DNA of 64,000 nucleotides. It comes from Ancylobacter sonchi. GTDB lineage: Bacteria > Pseudomonadota > Alphaproteobacteria > Rhizobiales > Xanthobacteraceae. The notes under the pieces were generated by a model. That model was not told where the DNA came from. It was given only the letters and a program-made list of their open reading frames with translations, and did no database searches. A program made the position numbers and the translations under genes. The DNA is taken from assembly GCF_018390695.1 (NCBI RefSeq), contig NZ_JAHBGF010000046.1:310001-374000 (forward strand), in the 5' to 3' direction. Below are positions 61,893-64,000 of this stretch, piece after piece. Numbering within the stretch: the first letter of the stretch is position 1; every line of letters begins with the position of its first letter.

Positions 61893-62386
61893 AGGGGGCG
61901 ACCTATCTGGCGGTGAAGATCTGCATTTCCGGCCCCACCGCCATCACTGCGCTACAGCTCCAATGCGCCCGCATGTGATGGGCAGCGCTGCTGCTTGGTG
62001 CGGTCGCCCTGGTCTGTGCCGGACGGGTGCCACGCCCATCGGTACGCGACCTCGGCACCTGCGCGGCGAGCGGCCGGCTGATGTGGGTTAACCGGCGACG
62101 GGTTGGCGACACTCGCCTCGCACCGTGGCGTGGCGAGTGACATCGTCATGGCCGTTCGGCGCCATCCCGCCGTGGAACTGCCTGCTCGAGCTGGTCATCG
62201 CCCGTACCGTGCCGTGGCGCGGGGTCGTGTTCGGCCTGGTGCTCGGCTTGTTCGGCCTCTTCCTCATCGTCGCGCCGACGCTCCCCGGCGCCCCCTAAGG
62301 CGGTCATCGAGCCGGGCGATGCCGAACTTGCCGCGCTCGTCCTGATCGGCGCGGGAGCGAGCTGGTCGCTCGGGACCATCGTGTAG
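61893..62386 (+). pseudogene. Decayed EamA/DMT transporter
   Basis: Pieces of one EamA protein appear in different frames: KGATYLAVKICISGPTAITA at about 61895-61955, then after stops GLATLASHRGVASDIVMA, then RTVPWRGVVFGLVLGLFGLF ending in TLPGAP and a stop, then AALVLIGAGASWSLGTIV and a final stop at 62386. These match the start, middle and second-repeat entry of YedA-type exporters, in the right order. Several frameshifts and stops make it nonfunctional. Roughly half a protein is left. Confidence 0.7.
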
Positions 62387-62631
62387 CCCCCCACGGATGC
62401 GGTGCCTGCAGCCGGAATGGGCGGCCAGCTTCCAGATGCTCGCCGCCAGGGTGAGGGCGCATCCGCGCGGAACCGATAAGTGATAAGTGCTGACTGACGA
62501 ATATTGACATTCGTTACTTATTGCGGCACGTTCCCTTCGCTGCGGGTGGCTCGGTGAACATGTGCCACGCCCCCGGACTTGCCGCCCGGCTCATCCGCAG
62601 CGCTGCAACTTTCCAACACATCGAGGGCGCC
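62387..62631. promoter_or_regulatory. Upstream region of the second RND operon with repeats
   Basis: GATAAGT is repeated in tandem (62475-62481, 62482-62488). ACGAAT (62497-62502) and ATTCGT (62509-62514) form a perfect 6-bp inverted repeat with a 6-base gap containing TTGAC. This is a good place for a TetR- or MarR-type repressor site and a -35 element, but no such regulator gene is in the window. Confidence 0.5.
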
Positions 62632-63735
62632 ATGCGCGGAAGCTCATTGCTTTCCAGCTTCCTTCCGGTCATTGCCGTCACCGGGCTAGCCGCGGTGCTC
62701 GCCGGCTGTGGGCCGGCGGACAGTTCGCAGCCGGAGCCCGACAAGGTCAGGCCCGTGTTGGCCCGCCCGGTCGCCTTCGAGCCGCGCATCGGCGAGCGCA
62801 GCCTTGTCGGGATCATCCAGGCCCGGGTCGAAAGCGACCTCGGTTTCCGCGTTCAGGGCAAGGTTGCCAGGCGCCTCGTCAATGTGGGGGACGTGGTTCA
62901 CCAGGGCGACGCGCTCGCCACCCTCGATGAGGTCGATCTCGGGCTCCAGGTCGAGCAGGCGGAAGCCGAGCGCGGTGCCGCACTCGCCGCACGCGAGCAG
63001 GCGGAAGCCGAATTCCGTCGCGCTGAACGATTGTCCAAGGATGGTTGGGCGACCGCCTCCACCCTCGATACGCGGCGCGCCGCCCTGGAAGAGGCGAAGG
63101 GCCGTCTCGCACGTGCCGAGCGCGCGCTCGACCTCGCCAGAAACGCATCGTCCTATGCCGTGCTGCGCGCCGATGCGGAGGGTGTCGTCACCTCGACCGC
63201 GGTCGAGCCGGGGCAGGTGGTGCAGCCGGGTTTCGCCGCTATTCGTCTCGCCCGTACGGCCGAGAAGGAAGCGGTTGTCGCTGTTCCGGAAACGTTCGTG
63301 GAACGTGCCCGCGCCTCGAAAGCCGTGGTCACGCTGTGGTCGGACCCGAATGCCCATTACGCAGCGACGCTGCGCGAGCTGTCGCCAGCCGCCGACCCGG
63401 CGACACGGACATATCTGGCGAAGTTCACCATGCCGACGGCGGGCGCCGACGTGCAACTGGGCATGACGGCGACCGTCACGCTGACCGAGCCGAACGCAGG
63501 TCGCGTCGTTCGCCTTCCGTTTACGGCGCTTGTCGATCAGGGCAAGGGCCCCTTCGTCTGGACGGTCGATCCAGCCGGAAAGCTCGCCGCCAAGCAGGTC
63601 ACGGTTGCGGCCTATGAGGCGAAGGATGTGCTCGTGACCTCAGGCCTTGCCGACGGTGACCGGGTTGTCCTGATCGGTGCCCAGAAGCTCGACGCCGGCG
63701 TCGCCGTCCGTGCCGTCGACCGGTTCTCGTTCTGA
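62632..63735 (+). CDS. RND efflux adaptor lipoprotein (second pump)
   Basis: 367 residues from ATG 62632; 37 open codons upstream lack family features. Signal peptide with lipobox LAGC (Cys near 24), so the mature protein is lipid-anchored. Order: lipoyl strand (LVGIIQARVESDLGFRVQGKVARRLVNVGDVVHQGDALATLD), Glu/Ala/Arg-rich hairpin (about 105-155), second lipoyl half (YAVLRADAEGVVTSTAVEPG), barrel domain. It is distinct from the adaptor at 1396. The RND permease follows 8 bases later. The pump lacks a nearby regulator in the window. Confidence 0.93.
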   Translation: MRGSSLLSSFLPVIAVTGLAAVLAGCGPADSSQPEPDKVRPVLARPVAFEPRIGERSLVGIIQARVESDLGFRVQGKVARRLVNVGDVVHQGDALATLDEVDLGLQVEQAEAERGAALAAREQAEAEFRRAERLSKDGWATASTLDTRRAALEEAKGRLARAERALDLARNASSYAVLRADAEGVVTSTAVEPGQVVQPGFAAIRLARTAEKEAVVAVPETFVERARASKAVVTLWSDPNAHYAATLRELSPAADPATRTYLAKFTMPTAGADVQLGMTATVTLTEPNAGRVVRLPFTALVDQGKGPFVWTVDPAGKLAAKQVTVAAYEAKDVLVTSGLADGDRVVLIGAQKLDAGVAVRAVDRFSF

Positions 63736-63743
63736 GCGAGGCT

Positions 63744-64000
63744 ATGACGTCCATGGATCGTTTCAACCTGTCGCGCTGGGCGGTCGAGCACCGTCCGCTC
63801 GTCCTGTTCCTGATCATCGCCATCGCGATCGCCGGGGCCGTGTCGTTCCAGCGGCTCGGACGTTCCGAGGACCCGAACTTTACCGTCAAGGTCGCGGTGC
63901 TGACCGCCGTGTGGCCGGGCGCGACCGCGCGGGAGATGCAGGACCAGGTCGCGGACCTGATCGAGAAGAAGCTTCAGGAGCTTCCGCATTTCGACAAGGT
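63744..64000 (+). CDS. RND efflux permease, N-terminal part (second pump)
   Basis: The frame runs off the window after 85 residues. MDRFNLSRWAVEHRPLVLFLIIAIAIAGAVSFQRLGRSEDPNFTV is a clear TM1 and start of the first periplasmic loop of RND pumps, with AVWPGATAREMQDQVADLIEKKLQEL matching the A-x-x-V-E-x-x-V helix. ATG 63753 is an alternative start. It pairs with the adaptor 8 bases upstream. Confidence 0.92.
   Translation, partial: MTSMDRFNLSRWAVEHRPLVLFLIIAIAIAGAVSFQRLGRSEDPNFTVKVAVLTAVWPGATAREMQDQVADLIEKKLQELPHFDK

Overview
The window is about 64 kb of high-GC DNA with densely packed genes, many 4-base stop/start overlaps and long antisense open frames. The gene families and a dispersed palindromic repeat at 37.7 kb fit an alphaproteobacterium of the Hyphomicrobiales; a Xanthobacteraceae-like genus (Ancylobacter, Starkeya, Xanthobacter) is my best guess, but this is inference. 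The window opens inside an aldehyde dehydrogenase gene and closes inside an RND efflux permease gene.

Layout. 0.3-5.6 kb: an exported nucleosidase-like protein and an RND efflux pair. 5.6-8.5 kb: an acetamidase/formamidase, a MarC protein and a small exported hydrolase. 8.6-16.2 kb: an amine or amino-acid block with two DAO-type flavin oxidoreductases, a polar amino-acid ABC transporter, an IclR regulator and an SDR. 16.5-19.7 kb: a lytic transglycosylase and a trimeric autotransporter adhesin overlapped by an unknown Pro/Ala-rich protein. 19.9-29.1 kb: a sugar or polyol catabolic block (LacI regulator plus aldo/keto reductase, facing a four-gene ribose-type ABC transporter that runs into DhaK and DhaL). 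Matching TTTAGTAAA operator-like sites stand before both arms. 29.3-37.7 kb: redox and detoxification genes (AKR, flavodoxin, SDR, Bcr/CflA exporter, amine oxidase, RibD-like reductase, zinc alcohol dehydrogenase, cupin) ending at a LysR gene. 37.8-40.2 kb: a DUF4405 membrane protein, a cytochrome P460-like protein and an exported esterase. 40.3-46.0 kb: a DMT exporter facing a MocR regulator, a DUF1801 protein, a sorbosone-dehydrogenase-like protein and a cytosine-deaminase-like amidohydrolase. 46.3-49.5 kb: PPK2, a PiT phosphate transporter and an HdeA/B-like protein.

49.5-53.8 kb is an accessory island: parts are AT-rich, and it holds an IS3-family orfA remnant, two overlapping genes of unknown function, a CMP-sugar cytidylyltransferase split by one extra T, a truncated hexapeptide acetyltransferase with an in-frame stop, and tRNA-Gly(CCC). 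53.8-61.8 kb is a tight catabolic unit: a GntR regulator facing a branched-chain-type (HAAT) ABC transporter, a DadA-like dehydrogenase, an Asp/Glu racemase-family enzyme and a RidA protein, probably for uptake and oxidative deamination of an amino acid or related amine. A decayed EamA exporter and a second RND pump finish the window.

Most of the window is transport plus oxidation of small nitrogenous or polyol substrates, each block with its own regulator. The parts least explained by known systems are the two-gene island at 50.2-51.3 kb, the adhesin-overlapping gene at 17.5-18.3 kb, and the exact substrates of the DhaKL and DadA/racemase blocks. All functions are assigned by reading sequence motifs; no database search was possible.
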